Source: an uncultured Eubacteriales bacterium
Lineage (GTDB): Bacteria > Bacillota > Clostridia > Oscillospirales > CAG-272
Reading direction: 5' to 3'
Assembly (NCBI GenBank): GCA_958414825.1
Contig: CATYXQ010000059.1
Location: forward strand, 1 to 11,000
Length of the DNA stretch: 11,000 bases
Shown: positions 6,006 to 11,000 of the stretch, in pieces
Layout: the number at the start of each line of letters is the position of its first letter
Position numbering within the stretch: position 1 is the first letter of the stretch
The notes under the pieces: generated by a model
Told to the model about the DNA's origin: nothing
The model's input: only the letters and a program-made list of their open reading frames with translations
Database searches by the model: none
Position numbers and translations under genes: made by a program

Positions 6006-6692
6006 ATGAGAATGCGAAAAAAGAAAAACGGAGAACAGCGTCTGGCTGCCGCAGCGCATTTGCTCTGCACAGATGCGGAAACGGTAAAATCGGATCCGCA
6101 AGGGCCGTTTGGCGGTTCGTCTGCGGCGCTTCATCTTGAGATCGGATGCGGTAAAGGAAAGTTTTCGGTGGAGATGGCGGCAAGCCGCAAAAATATTCAT
6201 TTTTACGCTGTGGAGCGGATGACCGATGTGATGATCTGCGCCGTGGAGCGCGCTTTGAAAAACGAGGCGGACTGCGCGGACAATCTGCGCTTTATTATCA
6301 GCGACGCCAGTGCGTTGACCGAGTGGTTCCCGCCGCATATATTTGATTGCATCTATTTGAATTTCAGCGATCCGTGGCCGAAATCCGGATACTATAAGCG
6401 GCGGCTGACCTATCGCAGATTTTTGGAAATCTATAAAACCCTGCTGAAGCCGGACGGCATACTCAGATTGAAGACCGACAATGAGAATTTATTTTCCTTT
6501 TCGCTCGAGGAATTTGAAGCGGCGGGAATGCCACTTCAAAAAATCAGCCGCGACCTGCATCACAGCGAATATGCGGCCGACAATATCATGACTGAATATG
6601 AAATGATGTTCAGCAGCCGCGGTATGCCGGTTTATTTTGCTGAGGTTTCGGCGGCGGGGACGAGCCGGTCAGACGGCGCGCCGGAGAATTGA
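6006..6692 (+). CDS. trmB: tRNA (guanine-N7-)-methyltransferase
   Basis: A 228-residue SAM-dependent enzyme that makes m7G at position 46 of tRNA variable loops. Seen: the N-terminal MRMRKKK typical of the family, the SAM-binding motif LEIGCGKGKF at 44-53, an acidic YAVER at 67-71, SDAS at 99-102, the catalytic signature NFSDPWPKSGYYKRR at 119-133, and LKTDNENLF in the C-terminal part, which matches the TDn.xLF substrate/cofactor motif. Full length for TrmB. AGGAG at 5985-5989 is 16 nt before the ATG at 6006, longer than usual; no better in-frame ATG, GTG or TTG exists closer, so the start is somewhat uncertain. Its promoter is back to back with that of a tRNA gene. It ends 19 bp from the stop of the convergent leftward gene, and no clear terminator is visible in between. 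Confidence 0.93.
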   Translation: MRMRKKKNGEQRLAAAAHLLCTDAETVKSDPQGPFGGSSAALHLEIGCGKGKFSVEMAASRKNIHFYAVERMTDVMICAVERALKNEADCADNLRFIISDASALTEWFPPHIFDCIYLNFSDPWPKSGYYKRRLTYRRFLEIYKTLLKPDGILRLKTDNENLFSFSLEEFEAAGMPLQKISRDLHHSEYAADNIMTEYEMMFSSRGMPVYFAEVSAAGTSRSDGAPEN

Positions 6693-6711
6693 TCTGTACG
6701 CTTCTTTCGGA

Positions 6712-7116
6712 TTATGAACGCTTTCTTAAATAGGCGTTGTGCCGCCGGCGAACAAAAGACTCGTCGTGCTCGCCCGCGAGGAATGCGATTCTTTGCCAGG
6801 AGCGTATACCGTCTACATAGCGGAGCATAAAAAGTTCGCGGATATCGCTGTCCGGAATTGAGTTTATGTATTCGATCAGATGCGTTTCTTCTTTCTGTGC
6901 GCCGATGAGATAGGCGCGCAGTGTATCCCGTGTGCGCTTTATTTCCGCATATAGATCCGCTTCAATATTTTCGCGGGTCAGTTTGTTTTCCAGCCGTGCG
7001 ATTCGCCGCCTGGTTCGCGCGATTTCCCGCTTCAGACCGCAGAGTTTTTCAAGCCGTTCCTTGGTAACGGCTTTTTTCATATCCCGGTTCAGATCGGCTT
7101 TTTCTGCGGCGATCAT
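6712..7116 (-). CDS. Phage-like sigma/RinA-ArpU type regulator
   Basis: A 134-residue basic protein. The N-terminal two thirds are a charged coiled coil (LEKLCGLKREIARTRRRIARLENKL). The last 50 residues (IPDSDIRELFMLRYVDGIRSWQRIAFLAG, then a Arg-rich recognition-like helix RRRHNAYLRK) look like a sigma region-4 helix-turn-helix as in phage late-gene activators (RinA, ArpU, DUF1492-type). I cannot say which subfamily. Such proteins usually switch on phage packaging or late operons, but no structural phage gene is in the window. Its ATG overlaps the stop of the upstream coiled-coil gene by one base (TAATG), so translation is coupled. Both genes are served by the leftward promoter at 7445-7417, which is predicted to be repressor controlled. 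Confidence 0.65.
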   Translation of the reverse strand: MIAAEKADLNRDMKKAVTKERLEKLCGLKREIARTRRRIARLENKLTRENIEADLYAEIKRTRDTLRAYLIGAQKEETHLIEYINSIPDSDIRELFMLRYVDGIRSWQRIAFLAGEHDESFVRRRHNAYLRKRS

Positions 7117-7316
7117 TACAGATAAGCCTCCATTTCTTCTACAAGCTCTCTCCAGCGCGTGATTGCACGTTCGGTTCGGCGAAGTTTGCCGAGCAGTTCG
7201 TCCCGTTTTTCGTTTTCGTCGTCTATTTTACCGTACAACGCTTGTATTTGAGCGCGCAGTTCTCTTTTGCTGTATGAAAAACCGCCGTTTGCCAGTCCGT
7301 CGTCGTAGAATTGCAT
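7116..7316 (-). CDS. Small coiled-coil protein of the phage-like module
   Basis: A 66-residue charged protein, mostly one predicted coiled coil (KRELRAQIQALYGKIDDENE followed by KRDELLGKLRRTERAITRWRELVEEME), with a short polar N-terminus. I do not recognise the family. AAGGAGG (7331 to 7325) is 8 nt before the ATG at 7316, an excellent start. It is coupled to the sigma-like gene by a TAATG overlap and is the first gene behind the leftward face-to-face promoter. Its leader of about 94 nt includes the central operator and runs antisense across the rightward promoter. Small coiled-coil ORFs before RinA/ArpU-type regulators occur in clostridial prophages; partnership is inferred from coupling. 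Confidence 0.75.
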   Translation of the reverse strand: MQFYDDGLANGGFSYSKRELRAQIQALYGKIDDENEKRDELLGKLRRTERAITRWRELVEEMEAYL

Positions 7317-7345
7317 GTTCTATTCCTCCTTGGGGTAAAATATAC

Positions 7346-7374
7346 TTGAAATACCGAAATATCTGTGATACAAT
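7346..7374 (+). promoter_or_regulatory. Rightward promoter of the XRE repressor
   Basis: TTGAAA at 7346-7351, a 17-bp spacer, and TACAAT at 7369-7374. The expected start is near 7381, giving a leader of about 107 nt. An imperfect operator (12 of 14 bases) fills the spacer. It faces the leftward promoter. Confidence 0.75.
7353..7366. promoter_or_regulatory. Imperfect operator in the rightward promoter spacer
   Basis: ACCGAAATATCTGT matches the palindrome ACAGAAATTTCTGT at 12 of 14 positions. It lies between the -35 and -10 of the repressor promoter and suggests weaker autoregulation. Confidence 0.55.
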
Positions 7375-7394
7375 AAAATGAATGCGGGCGGAAT

Positions 7395-7408
7395 ACAGAA
7401 ATTTCTGT
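7395..7408. promoter_or_regulatory. Central perfect operator palindrome
   Basis: ACAGAAATTTCTGT is a perfect 14-bp palindrome identical to the copy at 7425-7438. It lies between the two predicted start points, about +2 of the leftward and +14 of the rightward transcript. Confidence 0.8.
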
Positions 7409-7416
7409 TCATCTAT

Positions 7417-7445
7417 AGAATATCACAGAAATTTCTGTATGTCAA
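7417..7445 (-). promoter_or_regulatory. Leftward promoter of the coiled-coil/sigma-like genes
   Basis: On the minus strand, perfect TTGACA (7445 to 7440), a 17-bp spacer, and TATTCT (7422 to 7417). A perfect operator fills the spacer. The expected start is near 7410, so the transcript runs over the repressor promoter. Confidence 0.78.
7425..7438. promoter_or_regulatory. Perfect operator in the leftward promoter spacer
   Basis: The second exact copy of ACAGAAATTTCTGT, centred 30 bp from the central copy and occupying 14 of the 17 bp between -35 and -10, where binding would block RNA polymerase. Confidence 0.82.
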
Positions 7446-7487
7446 GTGTTTTTATAAAATAACCAAAAAATTTTGGGAGGATTGGGT

Positions 7488-7802
7488 ATGCCCCGTAAAA
7501 ATATGGATATTGCGCAGCGTATACGCGGATTGGTCAAGGCGCGGGGCACGACGGTGAAGCGTACGCTGGAAGAATGCGCGATCAATCGGAATTTTTTGTA
7601 TGATCTGGAGCACAGCGATTCATCTCCGTCGGTAGATAAAATTACCCGTATTGCGGAATATTTTGATGTATCCTCCGCCTGGCTGCTCGACGGCGAGGAG
7701 AGGGGAACGGAAGCGTTTCTGCGGCTCTACCGGCAGCTGACGGAAGCCGACCGTGAAAAACTGCGCGCATATATGATCCAACTTCTCGGCGGGAATCGGT
7801 GA
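7488..7802 (+). CDS. XRE-family (CI/Cro-like) transcriptional repressor
   Basis: A 104-residue DNA-binding protein. Residues 7-69 form one XRE helix-turn-helix domain (IAQRIRGLVKARG, then TLEECAINRNFLYDLEHSDSSPSVDKITRIAEYF as the HTH core, closing with VSSAWLLDGEE). The last 30 residues are a short helical tail, probably for dimerisation; there is no peptidase domain, so induction would not be by RecA-driven self-cleavage. GGGAGG at 7475-7480 lies 7 nt before the ATG at 7488; a TTG at 7473 in frame lies before that site and is unlikely. It is divergently oriented from the coiled-coil/sigma-like pair and most likely binds the three operator palindromes between them. The stop codon is inside the stem of its own terminator. 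Confidence 0.88.
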   Translation: MPRKNMDIAQRIRGLVKARGTTVKRTLEECAINRNFLYDLEHSDSSPSVDKITRIAEYFDVSSAWLLDGEERGTEAFLRLYRQLTEADREKLRAYMIQLLGGNR

Positions 7803-7838
7803 GCGCCGGCGGCTTATTTGCCAAGCGGGCGCTCTTTT
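7801..7838 (+). terminator. Intrinsic terminator of the repressor gene
   Basis: GAGCGCC at 7801-7807 pairs with GGCGCTC at 7828-7834, followed by TTTT. The stem begins at the second base of the TGA stop codon. There is no A-run on the left side, so it should work mainly rightward; spoVG runs into it from the other side without a T-run. Confidence 0.7.
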
Positions 7839-7850
7839 CCCGAGGACGGA

Positions 7851-8147
7851 TCAGGGTTCGGCGTGCAGGGCAGGTTCGGCGGCGCTTCGCTCTGCCGCCG
7901 CGCTTTCGTAGGCTCGCAGAACCGTGCTTTCCAACTGGTGGCGGAAGATCGTGTTGATGGGATGCGCAATGTCACGGTAGGTACCGTCTGGGTTTTTGCG
8001 GCTGGGCATGACGATAAACAGCTTTTCCTGTGTGCTGATTACCTTGATGTCGTGTACGGCGAACTGACCGTCAAAGGTGACCGACGCCACGGCTTTCAGC
8101 GGCGCGGTTTCAAAAATTCTGCGGATTTTCACATCGGTAATTTCCAT
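7851..8147 (-). CDS. spoVG: SpoVG family RNA/DNA-binding regulator
   Basis: A 98-residue homologue of SpoVG, a small nucleic-acid-binding regulator that in Bacillus affects septum formation at sporulation and in staphylococci affects capsule and cell-wall genes. The sequence follows the family throughout: MEITDVKIRRIF at the start, LKAVASVTFD at 17-26, FAVHDIKVI, LFIVMPSRKNPDGTYRD (the most conserved block) and IAHPINTIFR, then a short variable Ala/Glu-rich tail. GGAGGAG lies close upstream of the ATG at 8147. It is transcribed leftward, divergent from murC. I found no convincing sigma-A or sigma-H promoter in the 188 bp between them; a GGAATTT/GAAT pair upstream has spacing too short for sigma-H. 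Presence alone does not prove that the organism sporulates. Confidence 0.94.
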   Translation of the reverse strand: MEITDVKIRRIFETAPLKAVASVTFDGQFAVHDIKVISTQEKLFIVMPSRKNPDGTYRDIAHPINTIFRHQLESTVLRAYESAAAERSAAEPALHAEP

Positions 8148-8335
8148 AAAACTCCTCCATGTTGTCTGCCCTTTGGGGGCGGCTCATGGTAAAATTATGC
8201 GACTATAGCGTCTTTTTTATGCATGTATTTTTTTCGCGCGGTATGTAGATTCGCGCATTTGTAAATTCCGCTCTTTGAATCGTGTGCCGGACTGGTCTTT
8301 CGCGGATTTTACAAAATATTTAGGAGGCAGTAGAT

Positions 8336-9730
8336 ATGGCTGTAGCAAATACGCATTTCGGCGCTGAGAAGATTGCGCGTATGCTTACGGGCAAAAAAGC
8401 AGTGTATTTTTTGGGCATCGGTGGTATTACAATGTCCTCTCTGGCGCATATCACCAAAAACGCCGGATATAAAGTCGGCGGCTCCGACCGAGTCCGGTCG
8501 GCTTTGACCGACCGGCTTGAAGCTGAGGGGATTGAAATTTTTGAGGGACACAGAGCCGAGCAGCTTGACGGATATGACGCCCTGGTGTATACGGTTGCGG
8601 TGCGTGAGGATACGCCCGAACTTGTACGCGCTAAATCATGCGGCATTCCGGTGTTTTCCCGTGCGGATTATCTTGGGTATTTGATGTGCGGGTATACCCG
8701 GCGCATCGGAATTTCCGGTATGCACGGCAAAAGCACCGTGACCGCGATGACGTCTGAGATTTTTCTTGCGGCGAACGCCGATCCTACGATTATTTGCGGC
8801 GCCGAACTTTCCAGTATTTGCGGTGCGTACCGTGTGGGCGGGCAGGAAAATTTTATTTTTGAATCCTGCGAATATATGGATTCTTTTCTGGATTTTTATC
8901 CGACGATTGCAGTTGTACTCAATATTGAACTGGATCATGTGGATTATTTCCGCGATCTTGCCCAGGTTCGCCGGTCATTCCGCGCGTATATCGAAAAAAC
9001 GAAAGGCTGCGGGTGCGCGGTGCTGAATGCGGACGACGATGAAGTGTGCCGGATGGCGGCGGGATTTGACGGCAGTGTGCTGACGTTTGGCATTCGGCGC
9101 GATGCAGATGTAACAGCTAAAAATATAGAGACGGCTTTGGGAACGGTTTCGTTTGATCTTTGCCACGGCAGTATGAAAAAGCGTGTGCATCTTGCGGTAC
9201 CCGGTGAGCATAATGTGTATGATGCGCTTGGCGCCGCTTAGGCCGCTCTTCTTTGCGGCGTTCCCTCGGGGGATATTGTTCGGGGGCTGGAGCGCTTTAG
9301 CGGCGCTCGCCGCCGGATGGAATACAAAGGCGAGCGAGCGGGCGTTCGGATTTATGATGATTATGCGCATCATCCGACTGAAATTGCCGCAACGCTTTCG
9401 GCCGCGCGCTCAATGACCGACGGACGTGTTTTCTGCGCGTATCAGCCGCATACGTATTCACGTACAAAGGGACTGTTTGACGGCTTTGTCTCTTCGCTGC
9501 GCCTGGCGGATAAGACGGTTCTGGCCGATATTTATCCGGCGCGCGAGACCGATACGCTTGGCATGTCGAGCGCGCTTCTTGCCGAGCATATCGGAAACGG
9601 CGCGCTGTATCTTGACAGTTTTGAAAAAATCGCGGTCTATCTTTTGGAGAATGCCAAGCCCGGAGATGTGATTCTGACGATGGGGGCGGGGGATATTACA
9701 GTGCTTTCCAAGTTATTGCTGAATGCATAA
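8336..9730 (+). pseudogene. murC: UDP-N-acetylmuramate--L-alanine ligase, interrupted by in-frame TAG at 9239-9241
   Basis: MurC adds L-Ala to UDP-MurNAc in the cytoplasm, an essential early step of peptidoglycan synthesis. One continuous frame of 464 residues, the usual MurC length, is broken only by codon 302, TAG. N-terminal Rossmann domain: FLGIGGI at 25-31, SD at 50-51. Central ATPase domain: P-loop GMHGKST at 128-134, ESCEYMDSFLDFYP, NIELDHVDYF, NADDDE, and PGEHNVYDALGAA just before the stop. After the stop, same frame: RRRMEY, YDDYAHHPTEIAAT, QPHTYSRTK, DIYPARETDT and TMGAGDI, all MurC C-terminal motifs. Only one base separates TAG from CAG (Gln) or other sense codons, and nothing is shifted or deleted. 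AGGAGG at 8322-8327 is 8 nt before the ATG. It may be a recent nonsense mutation, sequence error, suppressed amber codon or split enzyme (an ATG at 9317 exists without a good ribosome site). Since MurC is essential, a simple dead gene requires another copy. Confidence 0.9.
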
Positions 9731-9756
9731 GCTCTGTATTTGAAAGTCTTGAATAG

Positions 9757-9798
9757 AAAAAGCTTCAAATCTGATGTTCATCAGGTTTGAAGCTTTTT
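9757..9798. terminator. Bidirectional intrinsic terminator after murC
   Basis: AAAAAGCTTCAAATCTGA pairs with TCAGGTTTGAAGCTTTTT (one G-T wobble) around a short loop, giving about 18 bp ending in a T-run. It is 26 nt after the murC stop. Confidence 0.9.
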
Positions 9799-9887
9799 GA
9801 CGCTTGTATACAATATACAGTATAAATATCGTATCGTAAAAAGAAGTCAATTTGGGAACAAAAATAGGATGTTTTTAAGAAAGATTG

Positions 9888-9916
9888 TTGAATTTTTATA
9901 CAGTATTTGCTATAAT
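9888..9916 (+). promoter_or_regulatory. Predicted promoter of the DUF4234-like gene
   Basis: TTGAAT at 9888-9893, a 17-bp spacer, and TATAAT at 9911-9916 with a TGC extended -10. The expected start near 9923 lies about 5 nt before the 5' hairpin. I see no gene between the murC terminator and this promoter. Confidence 0.85.
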
Positions 9917-9927
9917 ATATATCATCA

Positions 9928-9966
9928 AAAACAATTTTCAAAAGGTGTGCTTTTGAAAATTGTTTT
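9928..9966 (+). promoter_or_regulatory. 17-bp hairpin at the 5' end of the mRNA
   Basis: AAAACAATTTTCAAAAG and its exact complement flank a GTGTG loop, just after the predicted start point and 29 nt before the ATG at 9995. No clean T-run follows, so a mRNA-stabilising 5' structure is likelier than a terminator; an attenuator or protein-binding site is possible. Confidence 0.65.
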
Positions 9967-9994
9967 AACGAAATTTTTGAAGAGGTGACGGGCA

Positions 9995-10444
9995 ATGGAT
10001 CAACAAACGCATCAAAACAATAACTATCAAGCGTCTGCAGCACCGGTAGGGCAATTAAAGACCAACAAAAGCTTAGTGAAGTACATACTGTTATCCCTGA
10101 TTACTTTTGGAATTTACGGGCTTGTTGTCATGTCTTCTGTCAGCAATGACATCAACATCGTAGCTTCCAGGTACGACGGCAGGAGAACGATGCATTATTG
10201 CCTTTTGTTTTTCCTGGTCGGACCCATTACACTTGACATTGGATATTTGGTATGGTTTCATAAAATATCAGGCAGAATCGGCACTGAACTGAGAAGAAGA
10301 GGCGTGACCTATTCATTCGGCGCGGCGGATTATTGGCTTTGGCATGTTTTAGGCAGTCTTATTTTTGTCGGCCCGTTTATTTATTATCACAAACTCTTTA
10401 AAGCTACCAATATGATGTGTGCGCATTATAATATCAATGGATAA
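9995..10444 (+). CDS. DUF4234-like small membrane protein
   Basis: A 149-residue membrane protein of unknown function. The N-terminal 24 residues are polar and Gln/Asn-rich. Three hydrophobic segments follow: about 29-50 with the family-like LITFGIYGL turn, about 66-88 (CLLFFLVGPITLDIGYLVWF) and about 110-134 (WLWHVLGSLIFVGPFIYY), joined by basic loops (RYDGRR, GTELRRRG). This layout and the TxGIYG turn fit DUF4234. AGAGGTGA at 9981-9988 is 6 nt before the ATG. It is a single gene with its own strong extended -10 promoter, a 5' hairpin in the leader and a terminator downstream, so it is probably regulated on its own. Base composition is a little more AT-rich than murC. No substrate or partner can be named from this window. 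Confidence 0.75.
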   Translation: MDQQTHQNNNYQASAAPVGQLKTNKSLVKYILLSLITFGIYGLVVMSSVSNDINIVASRYDGRRTMHYCLLFFLVGPITLDIGYLVWFHKISGRIGTELRRRGVTYSFGAADYWLWHVLGSLIFVGPFIYYHKLFKATNMMCAHYNING

Positions 10445-10537
10445 GATCCGCGATACTAACTGAAAAGCGATGCTTTTGGGCGTCTGTTTTTTATGTTAAA
10501 GCCGCGCTGCCTTGTGTAAAAACGTGTATGAACAAAA

Positions 10538-10564
10538 GAAAACCGCCTAAAATAGGCGGTTTTC
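10538..10564. terminator. Bidirectional intrinsic terminator between the DUF4234-like gene and tRNA-Val
   Basis: GAAAACCGCCTA pairs with TAGGCGGTTTTC around AAA, a 12-bp stem with A and T runs on both strands. It can end the membrane-protein transcript rightward and the tRNA-Val transcript leftward. Confidence 0.85.
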
Positions 10565-10571
10565 CGTGTTT

Positions 10572-10648
10572 TGGTGGAGACAACTGGAATCGAACCAGTG
10601 ACCCCTTGCATGTCAAGCAAGTACTCTAACCAGCTGAGCTATGCCTCC
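10572..10648 (-). tRNA. tRNA-Val (anticodon GAC), CCA encoded
   Basis: Read on the minus strand it begins GGAGGCA at 10648 and ends TGTCTCC, A and an encoded CCA at 10574-10572. Anticodon stem CTTGC/GCAAG encloses TTGACAT (anticodon GAC); the T-loop is TTCGATT with a fully paired stem. One G-U pair occurs in the acceptor stem. A GAC-decoding tRNA reads GUC and GUU. Confidence 0.97.
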
Positions 10649-10658
10649 ATTCTTAAAT

Positions 10659-10687
10659 ATAATAGCATACTTGATTTGAAATTGCAA
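10659..10687 (-). promoter_or_regulatory. Predicted promoter of tRNA-Val
   Basis: On the minus strand, TTGCAA (10687 to 10682), a 17-bp spacer and TATTAT (10664 to 10659) with a TGC extended -10; the start would be only a few bases before the tRNA 5' end. Confidence 0.75.
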
Positions 10688-10759
10688 GGGGAAAACGATA
10701 AAAATTCATATTTTTTGGTTGGCTGTGCAGTGATTGATACATTTCGATTTTGCAAAGCG

Positions 10760-11000
10760 TTAAATATACGCGGTTTGCCCGATCAAATCGTCGAGTACTT
10801 CGAGCAAATGGCAGGGATAGACCAGTTCTTCTGAAAGCAGGGACAGAAGTTTCAGACCATAGGATCGGTTTCGCGTAATGTCCTGGATATAGATATGCTC
10901 GCTGCTGTTTTCCGAAATGACTTCCAGATCAAGCTGCCGCCGGTTTTGCAGCAGGCTGTAAATGATTTTACAGCCTGCTGCTTCGCGAACGTTTTTTTGG
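10760..11000 (-). CDS. C-terminal part of a small protein resembling the DUF6514 family
   Basis: On the minus strand a frame is open from the window edge to TAA at 10762-10760, giving the last 79 residues. It reads with a pattern of alternating strands then helices: KIIYSLLQNRRQLDLEVI, YIQDITRNRSYGLKLLSLL, and ending YPCHLLEVLDDLIGQ. The 'I-x-DI(T/S)-x-(D/N)R' segment followed by 'P-x-HL-x-(D/E)V-x-D' near the end recalls DUF6514 proteins of Clostridia, whose function is unknown; this is recognition by eye and only moderately sure. The start codon lies outside the window. A 15-bp perfect inverted repeat at 10948-10981 lies inside the coding sequence. It is followed, in the same direction, by the separately promoted tRNA-Val. 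Confidence 0.5.
   Translation of the reverse strand, partial: QKNVREAAGCKIIYSLLQNRRQLDLEVISENSSEHIYIQDITRNRSYGLKLLSLLSEELVYPCHLLEVLDDLIGQTAYI
10948..10981. repeat. 15-bp perfect inverted repeat inside a coding region
   Basis: GCAGCAGGCTGTAAA at 10948-10962 and its exact complement at 10967-10981 flank TGAT. No T-run follows on either strand. In the leftward gene it encodes residues around AAGCKIIYSLLQ. Confidence 0.7.

Noticed and set aside
7818..8192. A 124-codon rightward frame covering spoVG
   Set aside because: It lies antisense to a clear SpoVG coding region and has no ribosome site or recognisable domain.
8230..8290. A sigma-H-like promoter for spoVG (GGAATTT and GAAT on the minus strand)
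   Set aside because: The gap between the elements is about three bases shorter than in known sigma-H promoters, so I do not call it.
10571..10834. An 87-codon rightward frame starting MVETTGIEPVTPCMSS
   Set aside because: It is the antisense translation of tRNA-Val, a common annotation artefact, and continues antisense to the DUF6514-like gene.

Overview
The window looks like chromosome of an uncultured or little-studied Clostridia (Oscillospiraceae/Ruminococcaceae-like) bacterium. Evidence: AGGAGG-type ribosome sites throughout, a BY-kinase/PHP-phosphatase polysaccharide regulatory block, a class B sortase with an SPxTG substrate, SpoVG, and a low-to-moderate GC content. The taxon is an inference; no rRNA or other strong marker is present.

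Layout. (1) 1-298: AT-rich C-terminal end of an unrecognised gene. (2) 320-5442: one rightward operon behind an extended -10 promoter. It encodes a Wzz/CpsC-like co-polymerase, a CpsD/YwqD-like tyrosine kinase, a CpsB/YwqE-like PHP phosphatase, a class B sortase, an SPQTG-anchored surface protein and an LCP ligase. The first three genes overlap. The set regulates surface polysaccharide export and plausibly ends with attaching the glycan and/or the protein to the wall. No glycosyltransferase or flippase is inside the window. (3) 5423-5772: a possible 34-codon ORF, a 15-bp terminator-like hairpin, and an unusual 153-bp array of mini-hairpins separated by TGAAAT on the left half and its reverse complement on the right half. 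(4) 5774-5849 tRNA-Arg(ACG), leftward, divergent from trmB (6006-6692). (5) 6712-7802: an orphan phage-like control module. A leftward coiled-coil gene plus a sigma-like/RinA-like gene face a rightward XRE repressor. The two promoters point at each other, each has an operator in its 17-bp spacer, and a third operator lies between the start points. (6) spoVG (leftward) and murC (rightward). murC is broken by a single in-frame TAG after codon 301, close to a domain boundary. (7) A DUF4234-like membrane protein with a 17-bp hairpin at the very start of its mRNA, tRNA-Val(GAC) leftward, and the C-terminal end of a leftward gene resembling the DUF6514 family, which carries a 15-bp perfect inverted repeat inside its coding sequence.

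Most promising for follow-up: the murC amber codon, the face-to-face operator/promoter switch, the TGAAAT hairpin array, and the sortase-substrate-LCP cassette inside a tyrosine-kinase polysaccharide operon. Five sigma-A-like promoters of ordinary genes share a 17-bp spacer and a TGn extended -10.
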